Counted from the first letter of the stretch, positions 17,327 to 26,836 are shown. The stretch: DNA of 64,000 nucleotides from Paraburkholderia tropica (GCF_914484835.1 NZ_CAJZAR010000065.1:1-64000), one strand, 5' to 3'. Translations and numbers: made by a program. Notes: a model not told the origin generated them from the letters alone.

Positions 17327-19681
17327 ATGAACCAGCAAGCTGAACCGTTCCTGGACGAAGTGAAAGCGCGCGAACCCTTCGCGCAGGTGCACGTCTCGCG
17401 GCCGCACGAATCGGCGCATCTGCACGTGAGCGGGCGCGCCACCTACACCGACGACATTCCGGTCGTGGCGGGCACGCTGCACGCGGCGCTCGGTCTTTCG
17501 CAGAAGGCGCACGCGCGCATCGTCGCGATGAATCTCGCCAAGGTGCGCGCGACGCCGGGTGTCGTGGCCGTGCTGACCGCCGAGGACATTCCGGGCGTGA
17601 ACGACTGCGGCCCGATCATCCACGACGATCCGGTGCTTGCGGACGGCATCGTGCAATACGTGGGCCAGCCGATGTTCGTCGTCGTGGCGACGTCGCACGA
17701 TACGGCGCGCCTCGCCGCGCGCCGCGCCGAAATCGAATACGAGGAATTGCCGCCGATCCTCACGGCGCAACAGGCGCGCGCCGCGCAGCAATACGTGTTG
17801 CCGCCGATGAAGCTCGCGCGCGGCGACGCCTCCACGCGCGCCGCGCGGGCCGCGCATCGTCACGAAGGCGAGATGCTGCTCGGCGGGCAGGAACAGTTCT
17901 ATCTGGAAGGCCAGATCGCCTACGCCGTGCCGAAGGACGACGACGGCATGCACGTCTGGTGCTCGACGCAGCACCCGAGCGAAATGCAGCATCTCGTCGC
18001 GCACGTGCTGGGCGTGCAGTCGCACAACGTGCTCGTGGAATGCCGGCGCATGGGCGGCGGCTTCGGCGGCAAGGAATCGCAATCGGGTCTGTTCGCGTGC
18101 TGCGCGGCGCTCGCGGCGTGGAAGCTGCTGTGCCCCGTGAAGCTGCGCCCCGACCGCGACGACGACATGATGGTGACGGGCAAGCGTCACGACTTCCACT
18201 ACACCTACGAAGTGGGCTACGACGATCAGGGCACCCTCGAAGGCGTGAGCGTCGACATGACCTCGCGCTGCGGCTTCTCGGCGGACCTCTCCGGCCCGGT
18301 GATGACGCGCGCCGTCTGCCACTTCGACAACGCCTACTGGCTGCCCGACGTGTCGATCGCGGGCTTCTGCGGCAAGACCAACACGCAGTCGAACACCGCG
18401 TTTCGCGGCTTCGGCGGCCCGCAGGGCGCGTTCGCGATCGAGTACATCATGGACGACGTCGCGCGCTCGCTCGGCCTCGATCCGCTCGACGTGCGCAAGC
18501 GCAATCTCTACGGCAAGACGGAGAACAACGAAACGCCGTACGGTCAGACCATCGAAGACAACGTGATTCACGAGTTGATCGACGAGCTGGCGCAAACGAG
18601 CGGTTATCGCGCGCGCCGCGCCGCGGTCCGCGAGTTCAATGCGAACAACGAAGTGCTGAAGAAGGGCATCGCGATCACGCCGGTCAAGTTCGGCATCGCG
18701 TTCAACGTCACGCACTTCAACCAGGCGGGCGCGCTGGTGCACATCTACACCGACGGCTCGGTGCTCGTGAACCACGGCGGCACCGAAATGGGCCAGGGGC
18801 TGAACACCAAGGTCGCGCAGGTCGTGGCGCACGAACTCGGCATCGAGTTCGGCCGCGTGCGCGTGACGGCGACCGATACGAGCAAGGTCGCGAACACCTC
18901 GGCCACGGCCGCTTCGACGGGCAGCGACCTGAACGGCAAGGCCGCGCAGGACGCCGCGCGCCAGTTGCGCGAGCGGCTCGCGGTGCTCGCGGCCACCACC
19001 TGGGGCAAGGGCGAGGTGAGCGCGGCGGACGTGCGTTTCGCGAACGACTGCGCGATCGTCGGCGACGAAGTGGTGCCGTTCGGCACGCTGGTGCAGAAGG
19101 CTTATCTCGCGCGCGTGCAGTTGTGGTCCGATGGTTTTTACGCCACGCCCAAGCTCTACTGGGATCAGGCGGCGCTGCGCGGCCGGCCGTTCTACTACTA
19201 CTCGTATGGCGCGGCGGTGTCCGAAGTCGTGATCGACACGCTCACGGGCGAAATGCGCGTGCTGCGCGCCGATGCGCTGCACGATGTGGGCGATTCGCTG
19301 AATCCGGCGCTCGACGTGGGGCAGGTGGAAGGCGGCTTCATTCAGGGCATGGGCTGGCTCACGACCGAGGAACTCTGGTGGAAGCCGGACGGCAAGCTCA
19401 TGACGCACGCGCCGTCCACCTACAAGATCCCGACCGTGAACGATACGCCGCCCGAGTTCAGCGTGAAGCTGTTCAAGAACCGCAACGCCGAGGACAGCAT
19501 TCATCGTTCGAAGGCCGTGGGCGAGCCGCCGTTGCTGCTGCCGTTCTCGGTGTTCTTCGCGATCCGCGACGCGGTGGCGAGCGTGGCCGATTACCGCTTC
19601 AATCCGCCGATGAACGCGCCCGCGACCGCCGAGGAAATCCTCAAGGGCGTGCGTGCGGTGCGCGCGATGGCGCAGGCTTGA
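17327..19681 (+). CDS. xdhB: Xanthine dehydrogenase large subunit, molybdenum-binding
   Basis: The 784-residue catalytic subunit oxidises hypoxanthine and xanthine to urate. The aldehyde oxidase/xanthine dehydrogenase a/b hammerhead lies at about residues 25-140. The molybdopterin-binding part follows, with RRMGGGFGGKESQ, the substrate-pocket stretch AFRGFGGPQGAFAIEY, and the catalytic Glu in KAVGEPPLLLPFSVF. Its length is normal for bacterial XdhB. A GGAG-type site precedes the ATG. Together with XdhA it should form a heterotetramer that needs XdhC for insertion of sulfurated cofactor. Confidence 0.95.
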   Translation: MNQQAEPFLDEVKAREPFAQVHVSRPHESAHLHVSGRATYTDDIPVVAGTLHAALGLSQKAHARIVAMNLAKVRATPGVVAVLTAEDIPGVNDCGPIIHDDPVLADGIVQYVGQPMFVVVATSHDTARLAARRAEIEYEELPPILTAQQARAAQQYVLPPMKLARGDASTRAARAAHRHEGEMLLGGQEQFYLEGQIAYAVPKDDDGMHVWCSTQHPSEMQHLVAHVLGVQSHNVLVECRRMGGGFGGKESQSGLFACCAALAAWKLLCPVKLRPDRDDDMMVTGKRHDFHYTYEVGYDDQGTLEGVSVDMTSRCGFSADLSGPVMTRAVCHFDNAYWLPDVSIAGFCGKTNTQSNTAFRGFGGPQGAFAIEYIMDDVARSLGLDPLDVRKRNLYGKTENNETPYGQTIEDNVIHELIDELAQTSGYRARRAAVREFNANNEVLKKGIAITPVKFGIAFNVTHFNQAGALVHIYTDGSVLVNHGGTEMGQGLNTKVAQVVAHELGIEFGRVRVTATDTSKVANTSATAASTGSDLNGKAAQDAARQLRERLAVLAATTWGKGEVSAADVRFANDCAIVGDEVVPFGTLVQKAYLARVQLWSDGFYATPKLYWDQAALRGRPFYYYSYGAAVSEVVIDTLTGEMRVLRADALHDVGDSLNPALDVGQVEGGFIQGMGWLTTEELWWKPDGKLMTHAPSTYKIPTVNDTPPEFSVKLFKNRNAEDSIHRSKAVGEPPLLLPFSVFFAIRDAVASVADYRFNPPMNAPATAEEILKGVRAVRAMAQA

Positions 19682-19720
19682 ATCCACGGAATCGATCGGT
19701 CATCGAAGGGGAATCGCAAT

Positions 19721-20320
19721 ATGATCAGTCATCCGAATCATTGTGTGCGCGTCGATGCGACGGGCCGCGTTGTGATCGGCCGCCGGAGCACGCCGGTGCC
19801 GCACTATGGGCCGATGCATGTCGTGCTGTTCGGCGCGGGCCACGTGGGGCACGCGCTGGTGACGCTGCTCGGCATGCTGCCGTGCGTGGTGCAATGGGTG
19901 GACGAGCGCGACGAGCTGTTCCCCGACGAAGTGTCCGCGAACGTGCAGATCGAGGCCACCGACACGCCCGCCGCGATCGTCGATACTGCGCCGCCGGGCG
20001 CGTACTTCATCGTCATGACGCACAATCACGCGCTCGATTTCGAGCTGTCGCTGCGCATCATGAAGCGGCGTGACTTCGCGTGGTTCGGGCTGATCGGCTC
20101 GAAGACGAAGCGCGTGAAGTTCGAGCGGCGTCTGGTTGAGCGCGGCGTCGCGCGCGAACGCATGGACGAGATCACGTGCCCGATCGGCGTGACGGGCATC
20201 GTCGACAAGGCGCCTTCGTCGATTGCGGTGGCGGTGGCTGCGCAGTTGATGCAGATGCGCGTGGCGATGTCGGCGAATGTCGAGCGTCACGCGGATGAGG
20301 GCGTGTTCGCGCGGGCGTAG
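19721..20320 (+). CDS. xdhC: XdhC-like molybdenum cofactor insertion protein, lacking the N-terminal domain
   Basis: The 199-residue protein matches the C-terminal Rossmann-like half of XdhC: MHVVLFGAGHVGHALV, CVVQWVDERDELFP, and FIVMTHNHALDFEL, then FGLIGSKTKRVKFERRL. Typical XdhC proteins have about 300-340 residues and begin with an XdhC/CoxI domain that carries a conserved Cys-rich stretch. Here it is replaced by only 30 residues. There is no room for the missing part, since xdhB ends 39 bases upstream, and the start has an AAGGGGA ribosome site at the right distance. It is either a working short form or a decayed chaperone; I cannot tell which. Confidence 0.85.
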   Translation: MISHPNHCVRVDATGRVVIGRRSTPVPHYGPMHVVLFGAGHVGHALVTLLGMLPCVVQWVDERDELFPDEVSANVQIEATDTPAAIVDTAPPGAYFIVMTHNHALDFELSLRIMKRRDFAWFGLIGSKTKRVKFERRLVERGVARERMDEITCPIGVTGIVDKAPSSIAVAVAAQLMQMRVAMSANVERHADEGVFARA

Positions 20321-20335
20321 CGTTCGAACGCTTCC

Positions 20336-20375
20336 AAAGAAAAAGGCCGGACGATGCTGTCCGGCCTTTTTCTTT
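20336..20375. terminator. Bidirectional rho-independent terminator
   Basis: An A-rich run, then AAGGCCGGAC, a six-base loop and the complement followed by TTTTTCTTT lie 16 bases after xdhC. The symmetry serves both xdhC and the convergent lysR gene. Confidence 0.9.
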
Positions 20376-20393
20376 TCGCGACCTCATGCCATC

Positions 20394-21368
20394 TCAGGCG
20401 GCTTCTTTCGGCGCTTCGACCGGCTTCGCGCGGCGCTTGCGCGCGGGCACCGTCAACGACACCGACACCGCATCGATCAACGCGCGCAGCCAGCCCACGT
20501 CGCTGGGCCGGTCGGGGTGCGGATGCCACATCTGATAGCAGCGGATGCGCGGAAACGCGAACGGCGGCTCCACCACCGCGAGCGGCAGCATGCCCGCGTA
20601 GTGCAGCGCGAAGCGGCGCGTGGTCGTGAAGATCAGATCCGATTGCAGCAGCACTTGCGGCACGAGCCCGAAATACGGCAGCGTCGCGACGATATGACGA
20701 TGCGCGCGCGCCTTCGCGAAACCGAGATCGACGGGGCTCGCGTTCGCGCCGGTGTAGGGCGTGGGCGCGAGATGCCCCGCCGCCAGATAGTCCTCGCGTG
20801 AAAGCGGCGCGCGCGCGAGCGGATGGTCGGCGCGCATCAGGCAGACGATCTTGTCGGTGAAGAGGTCGCTGCGCGCGAAACGCGCGTCGGGCTTCGGCCA
20901 GTTGCCGATCACGATATCGAGTTCGCCCGCGTCGAGCGCGGCGTGATGATCGAGCGTCGGCGACAGCGAGAGAATCTCCAGCCGCGCGGCGGGCGCCGCC
21001 TCGCGAAAACGCGCGATCAGCGTCGGCATGAAGAAGTCGTTGAGATAGTCGGGCGCGGCGACGCGAAACGTGCGCTTCGAGCGCACCGGATCGAATTCGC
21101 CGTGCGGCGTGGCGACGAAATCGACGTCGCGCAGCACGCGCTGGGCGTATTGGAGCAGCGACTCGCCGTATTCGGTCGGCACCATGCCGGCCTTGCCGCG
21201 CACGAGGATCGGGTCGCCGAGCACTTCGCGCAGCCGCCGCAGCGCGGTGCTGATGGCCGGCTGCGTCTGATTCAGCCGCAGCGCGGCCTGGGTGACGCTG
21301 CGCTCGACCAGCAGCGTGCGCAGTACGCGCACGAGCCAGATGTCGAGGGAAAGGGCAGAGTCGTCCAT
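20394..21368 (-). CDS. LysR-family transcriptional regulator
   Basis: The 324-residue protein has a LysR helix-turn-helix (LLVERSVTQAALRLNQTQPA followed by ISTALRRLREVLGDPILV), of the NodD/LeuO-like branch, and an effector domain from about residue 95. A basic tail (PARKRRAKP) ends it. It is convergent to xdhC and head-to-head with nothing, so its targets are unclear. The nearest co-oriented gene upstream is the DsbA-like isomerase. No strong ribosome site precedes the ATG, but the N-terminus is the usual LysR one. Confidence 0.88.
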   Translation of the reverse strand: MDDSALSLDIWLVRVLRTLLVERSVTQAALRLNQTQPAISTALRRLREVLGDPILVRGKAGMVPTEYGESLLQYAQRVLRDVDFVATPHGEFDPVRSKRTFRVAAPDYLNDFFMPTLIARFREAAPAARLEILSLSPTLDHHAALDAGELDIVIGNWPKPDARFARSDLFTDKIVCLMRADHPLARAPLSREDYLAAGHLAPTPYTGANASPVDLGFAKARAHRHIVATLPYFGLVPQVLLQSDLIFTTTRRFALHYAGMLPLAVVEPPFAFPRIRCYQMWHPHPDRPSDVGWLRALIDAVSVSLTVPARKRRAKPVEAPKEAA

Positions 21369-21561
21369 GGCGATGAAGGCGGGAACGCGGGGGGGCTCGG
21401 TGATAGCGCGCCGCGCTCCGTGCGCACGGCGTCAGCCATAACCTTAAGCCGCCGCGCGCGTGCTTGCCATAGGGCGCGCGGTATGACGAGGATCAGCGCG
21501 GGCGCGGTGCGCCGGTTGCCCGGCGCCCGCCCGCCTGTTTCACACGCCTTTTAGGCTATTT

Positions 21562-22212
21562 TCAGACGTTTTCCGTTTTCGCGAGACCCGAAGACAGCGA
21601 GCTGATGCGCTTCACCTCGCGCGAGTCGAGCCAGTTCGGCGTGCGTGCGCAGTAGAGCACCATCGGCAGCGCGTCCTCGCCCCAGAACAGTTGCTGGTTC
21701 ATCCAGAACGTGGGCACGCCGAACACGCCCATCGAGATCGCGTCGTTGGTGTTGCGGCGCAGTTGCGCGCGCACCGCTTCTTCCTCGATCAGCGCCTCGC
21801 CGTGCGCGATGCCCACGCGCTCGCACAACTGCTCGAAGCCTTCTTCGCTCGACGGGTCGCGGCCCTCGCGCCAGATGAAGCGGAAAATCTCGCGCACGCA
21901 GGCGAAGTCGCCGCCCGCCGCGATGGCGAGCAGCATCGGCTTGACCGAATCGAACGGATGCGCGGGCGGCATCTTGAACGGAATGCCCAGCTGCTCGGCG
22001 CGGAACAGCGCGTGGCGGTACGTGAAGATGCGCTTGGCCGGAATCGTGCCGAGCGGCTGGCCCCAATGGCGGTACAGGTCGCTGAGCAGGACCGGCGTCG
22101 GCACGAAGTCGAAGCCCGGCCACTTGTCGTACTGCTCCAGCAGCAGATACGAAAACGGCGACACGAAGTCGTAGAACCAGGCTGGCTGGCTGGCGTCGAT
22201 GCCGCTGATCAT
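21562..22212 (-). CDS. 2-Hydroxychromene-2-carboxylate isomerase-like, DsbA fold
   Basis: The 216-residue cytosolic protein begins with WFYDFVSPFSYLLLEQ, the Ser-containing (SPFSY) active-site start of the kappa-class GST/HCCA isomerase group. It carries the cis-Pro segment GVFGVPTFWMNQQLFWG near residue 175. Members use glutathione to isomerise chromene carboxylates in naphthalene breakdown or act on other thiol adducts. No aromatic-degradation genes lie nearby, so the substrate is open. The start is supported by GGAGGAA at seven bases. Confidence 0.85.
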   Translation of the reverse strand: MISGIDASQPAWFYDFVSPFSYLLLEQYDKWPGFDFVPTPVLLSDLYRHWGQPLGTIPAKRIFTYRHALFRAEQLGIPFKMPPAHPFDSVKPMLLAIAAGGDFACVREIFRFIWREGRDPSSEEGFEQLCERVGIAHGEALIEEEAVRAQLRRNTNDAISMGVFGVPTFWMNQQLFWGEDALPMVLYCARTPNWLDSREVKRISSLSSGLAKTENV

Positions 22213-22319
22213 GCTGTTCCTCCGCTATGGGCTTTCATGCGGGCCGCAGCGGCGACCCGTCGTTTGAGTATCGATGGTATTCGGTGCTGCGTGCTGCAAT
22301 TTTTTCGCGTCGGCCGATG

Positions 22320-23927
22320 TCAGGCGCCGCGTGTCTCGTCCCGGGTCCCGGCGCTGGCTTCTGGTCCGGCTTGCGCGTGTGTCTCTGCGTCGGCTTTTGC
22401 GTCTGCCTCTGCTTGTGTCTCTTTGTCTGCGTGCGTGCCTGCGTTCGCTTCATCCGCGGCGGGCGCTTCGTCGGCGACGCGTTCGTCCATCGCGTCGCCC
22501 GTATCGAGTTCGGCGTTCGCGGGCGCGCCACCCATGCCGCCACCACTACCCAAACCGCCCGCGCCGTTCGCCTCGCGCTGTTCGCCGCCGTCACGCGCGG
22601 GCGACAGCCGCGAGCGCACGAAGCCGATATGCTCGCGCAGCACGTAGAACTGATCCGCATACGCAAGCGGCATTTTCATGCCGTTGACCGATTCCTCGAT
22701 GGTGTCGAGCTGGCGCAACAGCGTGCGCCGCTCGGCGGCCGAGTTCTCGGCGAGCGCGGCGCGCTCCAGCGCGATCAGCGAACCATACCAGCGGTAGATG
22801 CGCGATTTTACCCGCCAGGCGTAGAGGCCGGGCACGAGCCGCAGGCCCGGAATCAGCACGACGATGATCGGCACCAGCACCACCAGCAGGCGGTCGGCGA
22901 GGCTCGCGAGCCAGAACGGCAGCACGCGGTAGAGGAAGCCCTTGCCCGATTTGTAGTAGCGCGCGGCGTCGTCGCTGATCGGGAAGTCCTGGGCGCGCGG
23001 CGCCGGGAATTCGCCCGCGCGCTGCAGCAGCGTCGACCGTCCATGCACTTCCTTGGCGGCATCGACGAGCAGGTCGGACAGCGCCGGATGCAGCGAGTCG
23101 CGCGCGACCAGCTCGGCCGTCGGCGCGATGAATTGCAGCGGATGCGGCGGCAGGTTGCGGCCGAAATCGAACGCGCCCATCGGGATCGTGATCGCCGTGA
23201 GGTAGGGGAAGCGGCGCGCGTAGGCGTCGGCCTGGGTGAAGTCGAAGAAGCGCACGCCCGGCATGCGCATCAGGCGGCCCATGACGGGCGGCTGCGCGGA
23301 ATCGCCGGTGAGGAAAGCGGCGTCGATCTTGCCCTCGGTCAGCGCGCGCGCGGCGTCGTCGCCGGACAGCGGCAGCAGTTGCGTCTTGCCGCCGGGCTCG
23401 ATGCCGTTGGCCTTGAGCAGCGTGAGCGCGAGCTCGCGCGTGCCGCTGCCTTCCGCGCCGATGGCGAGCCGCTCGCCCGCGAATTGCGACAGCCGCGTGA
23501 CGGGCGGGCCGTGATAGAAGACTGCGAGCGGCACGTAGGCGACGCTGCCGAGCGAGACGAGCCGCTCCGGCACCTTGCTGGCGAGGCCGTCCTGCACGAA
23601 GGCGACGTCGACGTGCGAGGCTGGATCGGCGAGGCGCTGGAGATTCTGCGCGGAGCCTTCGGACTCCAGCACGTTCAGCGTGATGCGGTTGCGCGCGAGG
23701 ATCGCCTTGTACTTCTGCGCGGCGTTCCAGTAGGTGCTGCCCTTGGGGCCGGCGCTCAGGGTGAGCGTGCTGGGCGGCGCGGGCTGGATCAGGCGCACGG
23801 CGAGCCAGATGGCGGCCACGCTCACGAGCAGGATAGGACCGAAGGAGACGGCCAGGTCGCGCCACGAAATCGCCACGAAACGCGCGACGAGACGGGGAGG
23901 AGGTTTGCGGCCGGTGGGGGACTTCAT
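22320..23927 (-). CDS. TAXI-family TRAP-type solute-binding protein, membrane-anchored
   Basis: The protein of about 535 residues has an N-terminal membrane helix (DLAVSFGPILLVSVAAIWLA). A TAXI-type periplasmic binding domain follows (about 45-330), with the start TLTLSAGPKGSTYWNAAQKY and the central GAEGSGTRELALTLLKANGI. A second hydrophobic segment lies at about 355-400 (LADRLLVVLVPIIVVLIPGL), then a cytosolic coiled part, and the C-terminal 80 residues are rich in Ala, Asp, Glu and Gly. No TRAP permease genes lie next to it, so it may work as a sensor or with a distant permease. The start at 23927 (MKSPTGRKPP) is preferred to 24056 because the extra residues are arginine/threonine-rich and unstructured. 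Confidence 0.82.
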   Translation of the reverse strand: MKSPTGRKPPPRLVARFVAISWRDLAVSFGPILLVSVAAIWLAVRLIQPAPPSTLTLSAGPKGSTYWNAAQKYKAILARNRITLNVLESEGSAQNLQRLADPASHVDVAFVQDGLASKVPERLVSLGSVAYVPLAVFYHGPPVTRLSQFAGERLAIGAEGSGTRELALTLLKANGIEPGGKTQLLPLSGDDAARALTEGKIDAAFLTGDSAQPPVMGRLMRMPGVRFFDFTQADAYARRFPYLTAITIPMGAFDFGRNLPPHPLQFIAPTAELVARDSLHPALSDLLVDAAKEVHGRSTLLQRAGEFPAPRAQDFPISDDAARYYKSGKGFLYRVLPFWLASLADRLLVVLVPIIVVLIPGLRLVPGLYAWRVKSRIYRWYGSLIALERAALAENSAAERRTLLRQLDTIEESVNGMKMPLAYADQFYVLREHIGFVRSRLSPARDGGEQREANGAGGLGSGGGMGGAPANAELDTGDAMDERVADEAPAADEANAGTHADKETQAEADAKADAETHAQAGPEASAGTRDETRGA

Positions 23928-24639
23928 CGGGGAAAGGCGGGCCTCGGAGGTTCGTGTGCGGTTCGTGCGCGGTTCGTGTGATACGTGCGGTCTTTGCCGG
24001 GTGGATGCGGCGCCGTGCCGGGCGCAGGCGCCATGCGCGGCGCGGAGGAATCGCACGAGCGGTCGGCATCGGCTATCGGCATCGGCGCGCGCGGCCGGTC
24101 CGCCGATGGTACATGAGATTCGCCGTTGCGGCGGCTAGCGGGCGGCCGTGGCGCGCAAGCCGCGCCGAGGCGCTAAATCCTTTGCGCTCGCGCTGCGCCC
24201 AGGCTAAATTGTGGAGCGCCGTGGCCGGCCTTGCCGCCCGCGCGCGACCCTCGCCCGGCAGGCGCGCAATCGAGCGCGCGTCAGGCGGCGGTACGCGACA
24301 AAACAAACAACAAGACAACACCGTGGCACGGCGCCCGGGCGAACCAGGGCGGATTCACGGATCACGCCGCCGCCCGCCGCAATGTGCCGATTTCAGCCTC
24401 TCGCAATCTCTCGCAGCAGCGTGGCCAGACCACGGCTGTGCCGTCGCGCGCCTTCGAAGGCGTGGACGGCGGCTGCCCGCGGGTGTCGTAACGAAGCCGC
24501 CGCAGCGCGCCGGCGGACGGCGCAAGAGCCGTCCGGCGGTGCGCCAGGCGATTTATCCTCGCTACGGAGCTAAGCATTGGGCGAAGCAACGGGCGAAGCA
24601 ACGAGAGAAGTACTTACGCGATAGCAACAAGGAGAGAAC
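23928..24639. other. Long intergenic region before BON gene
   Basis: This gap of about 710 bases contains three near-copies of a CGGTTCGTG repeat at about 23950-23985 and the tandem 12-mer at 24579-24602. The rest is ordinary GC-rich sequence. Short open frames on both strands lack ribosome sites and recognisable products, so I call no gene. Confidence 0.4.
24579..24602. repeat. Tandem 12-bp repeat upstream of BON gene
   Basis: GGGCGAAGCAAC occurs twice head-to-tail (24579-24590, 24591-24602), with a degenerate third copy after it. It lies 38-61 bases upstream of the BON start, so it is in the leader or promoter of that gene. Confidence 0.6.
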
Positions 24640-24996
24640 ATGAAATCGGTCGCTATTCTGAAGACCCTGGCCGCAGTCGCCTGTGTGACGGTGGCGTGCA
24701 GCGTGTATGCGCAGGACAATTCGGCGGCGAGCGGCGCAGCTGCCGCCCCGGCCGCGAAGGCCGCTCCGACCTCGGGCAAGAAGGCCGACCGCAAGCTGGG
24801 CTACACGGTGCGCAAGGCGCTCTCGAAGGCGCAGGGCATCGACGTGTCGAACATCACGGTGCGCTCGCACGGCGGCGCGGTCACGCTGACCGGCTCGGTG
24901 CCGTCGCAGGACCAGATCGATCAGGCCGGCCAGGTCGCGCAAGGCGTGGCGGGCGTGAAGTCGGTGTCGAACAAGCTGACGGTCATGCAGCAGTAA
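24640..24996 (+). CDS. BON-domain periplasmic protein
   Basis: The 118-residue product has a signal peptide (MKSVAILKTLAAVACVTVAC, cleavage near VYA-QD), an Ala/Lys-rich linker, and one BON domain (about 50-117). The domain reads GYTVRKALSKAQGIDVSNIT, VRSHGGAVTLTGSVPSQDQI and ends VAGVKSVSNKLTVMQQ. BON domains bind phospholipid membranes, and relatives of OsmY type respond to envelope stress. AAGGAGAGAAC gives a strong ribosome site. It is monocistronic, with a terminator right after it. Confidence 0.9.
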   Translation: MKSVAILKTLAAVACVTVACSVYAQDNSAASGAAAAPAAKAAPTSGKKADRKLGYTVRKALSKAQGIDVSNITVRSHGGAVTLTGSVPSQDQIDQAGQVAQGVAGVKSVSNKLTVMQQ

Positions 24997-25044
24997 GCCG
25001 CGTGTCCGCGCGCCCGGCAGCACCGCCGGGCGCGAGGGCGGCAC

Positions 25045-25082
25045 GAACGGGCTCCGGCATTGCGCCGGGGCCCGTTTTTTTT
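25045..25082 (+). terminator. Rho-independent terminator of the BON gene
   Basis: ACGGGCTCCGGC pairs with GCCGGGGCCCGT across a five-base loop (one mismatch) and is followed by eight T residues. It lies about 50 bases after the BON stop. Confidence 0.9.
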
Positions 25083-25309
25083 GGTTCATCGCGGATTGCC
25101 GGGGAATGCGGCGCGCATTTATCGGGCTCGTTATCGGGCTCGTTATGGGACTCGCATTGATCGGACTATTTCCAGCGTTTATGGAAATCGGCGCGCGCTA
25201 GTGCGGCCTGACACACTGCGGTCCCGCAATTGGGGGTATATGTTGAGAGTGTGCAGGTCCCGATCATGCTATTCGTGGATCGTGCGCGGACTCATTGCAG
25301 GTAACTGTC

Positions 25310-25570
25310 ATGACTATCCATACCTATACCGATTTGCCTCTCGTCGACCGGGCCGCTTTCGAGCTGGCCTGCGCGCGGCACGGCTTTGCGCCGATCCACT
25401 TCGACGTGCGCGGCGAAACCGATCCCGACGATCCCGAGCACGGCGAACTCCTCGTCGTGCGGCGCGGCGCATGGGCCCAGGCGTATCGCATCGATGCGCG
25501 CGGGCAATGGCTGCGTCAATTCGAGGTCGATCTGAACGGGCGGTTTTTCCGGCAGGCGCCGTATCTCTGA
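25310..25570 (+). CDS. Small hypothetical protein
   Basis: The 86-residue cytosolic protein (MTIHTYTDLPLVDRAAFELA and on to FEVDLNGRFFRQAPYL) is acidic, has no signal peptide or membrane helix, and matches no family I can name. It is preceded by AGGTAA and by about 200 bases of less GC-rich leader. Third-position GC is high as in real genes of this genome, and no competing frame is better. The ATG at 25310 is preferred to 25295 because of the ribosome-site spacing. Confidence 0.6.
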   Translation: MTIHTYTDLPLVDRAAFELACARHGFAPIHFDVRGETDPDDPEHGELLVVRRGAWAQAYRIDARGQWLRQFEVDLNGRFFRQAPYL

Positions 25571-25664
25571 CGGCGCTTGAAGCCGCCCGCATCGGCTTGA
25601 ATCTGCTTCAACCGGGGATCGCACCGGCGCGCGCCTGAGCGCGCGCCGTCGCGGCGTGGCGCGC

Positions 25665-26453
25665 TCAGGCCAGCACGAGCCGCACGCCGACCAGCGTCAG
25701 CGTGGCCGCGAGCAGCACGCGCAGCAGCTTTTCGGGCGCGCGCGACGACAGCATGCTGCCGATCGCGATACCCGGCAGCGAGCCGCACAGCAGCGAGATC
25801 AGCATCGACCAGTCGATCGAGCCGAGCAGCCAGTGCCCCGCGCCTGCGAGCAGCGTCAGCGGCACGGCATGCGCGACGTCGGAACCGACGATGCGCACCG
25901 TCGGCAGCGTGGGATAGAGCAGCAGCAGCACCGTCACGCCGATCGCGCCGGCGCCCACCGAGGTCAGCGACACCAATACGCCGAGCACCGCGCCCGTGAG
26001 CACGGTGAAGAACAGCGTGCGCGCCTCGCCCGGCGCATGGCGATGCCGCGAGGCGAAGGCCGCGAGCTGCGGCCGGAAGATCAGCGCGACCGCCGTGATG
26101 AGCAGCGCCGCCCCGAGCACCGACTGGATCAGATGCCCGGCGCGCGGCGTATCCATGCCGAAGCGGTGCAGCAGGATCAGCGTGATGGTCGCGGCGGGCA
26201 CGCTGCCGGCCGCGAGCCGCAGGGTCACGCGCCAGTCGACCGATCCCTTGAGCCCGTGCACGAGCGTGCCCGCCGACTTGGTCGCCGCCGCGTAGAGCAG
26301 GTCGGTGCCGACGGCGGTCGCCGGGTGCACGTTGAACAGCAGGACGAGGATCGGCGTCATCAGCGAGCCGCCGCCCACGCCGGTCAGGCCGACCAGAAAG
26401 CCAACCGCGAGGCCGGAGACGGAATACAGCAGATCGATATGGGGTAGGGTCAT
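25665..26453 (-). CDS. TauE/SafE-family permease
   Basis: The 262-residue inner-membrane protein has about eight helices in two related halves. Each half has the family glycine pattern, for example VGFLVGLTGVGGGSLMTPIL in the first and GVLVSLTSVGAGAIGVTVLL in the second. Members export sulfite, sulfoacetate or related anions, or act in taurine metabolism. The substrate is not given by the sequence. It stands alone and is not part of the sulfide module 2 kb away, which has its own TauE gene. Confidence 0.85.
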   Translation of the reverse strand: MTLPHIDLLYSVSGLAVGFLVGLTGVGGGSLMTPILVLLFNVHPATAVGTDLLYAAATKSAGTLVHGLKGSVDWRVTLRLAAGSVPAATITLILLHRFGMDTPRAGHLIQSVLGAALLITAVALIFRPQLAAFASRHRHAPGEARTLFFTVLTGAVLGVLVSLTSVGAGAIGVTVLLLLYPTLPTVRIVGSDVAHAVPLTLLAGAGHWLLGSIDWSMLISLLCGSLPGIAIGSMLSSRAPEKLLRVLLAATLTLVGVRLVLA

Positions 26454-26836
26454 CGCGGACGGCGCGGACTATCGCGGACTAAAGTGGCCTGACTGCCTGG
26501 GGCTATGACGCTTCGCACCGTGTCGCGACTGCGTCTGGACTGGCGCGGCGGCGTCGATCGCGTGGGGATCGTAAGCGCGTCGTCAGGCTGGACAGCGGCA
26601 AGGGCTGGCGGCGAAAATCCGCTATTGTCGCAAAACCGGCGGTTCGGCGCAGGGTTGGCCGAAATTTTGCTCGCTTCGGGCCTCGCGTGTCAGCCTTTCG
26701 TCAGCACGCGCGCGGCCTTGAAACGCCCGCGAGCCAGTTCGATATCGGTCGTCACCGGCCGCCACCGGCCCTCCCGCAGCGCGGTCGATCCGTCGTCAGA
26801 ACGTCGTCCTAGCGCAGTCAGACACAAGAACGAATC
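26454..26836. other. Intergenic region between TauE and RarD genes
   Basis: This 383-base divergent gap holds the promoters of the TauE gene and the RarD-like gene. Near the TauE start there are three short GCGGACTA-like copies (26459-26481). I see no gene, terminator or strong palindrome. Confidence 0.35.

Noticed and set aside
17120..19687. Open frame of 855 codons on the minus strand across xdhB
   Set aside because: It is antisense to a complete xanthine dehydrogenase subunit and has the same Arg/His/Ala-rich composition as other shadows.
19682..19720. Frameshift hiding the missing N-terminus of XdhC
   Set aside because: Only 39 bases separate the xdhB stop from the XdhC start, so the missing 110-140 residues cannot be encoded there in any frame.
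23928..24639. Several short open frames on both strands before the BON gene
   Set aside because: Arg/Ala-rich products without ribosome sites, family motifs or consistent codon preference.
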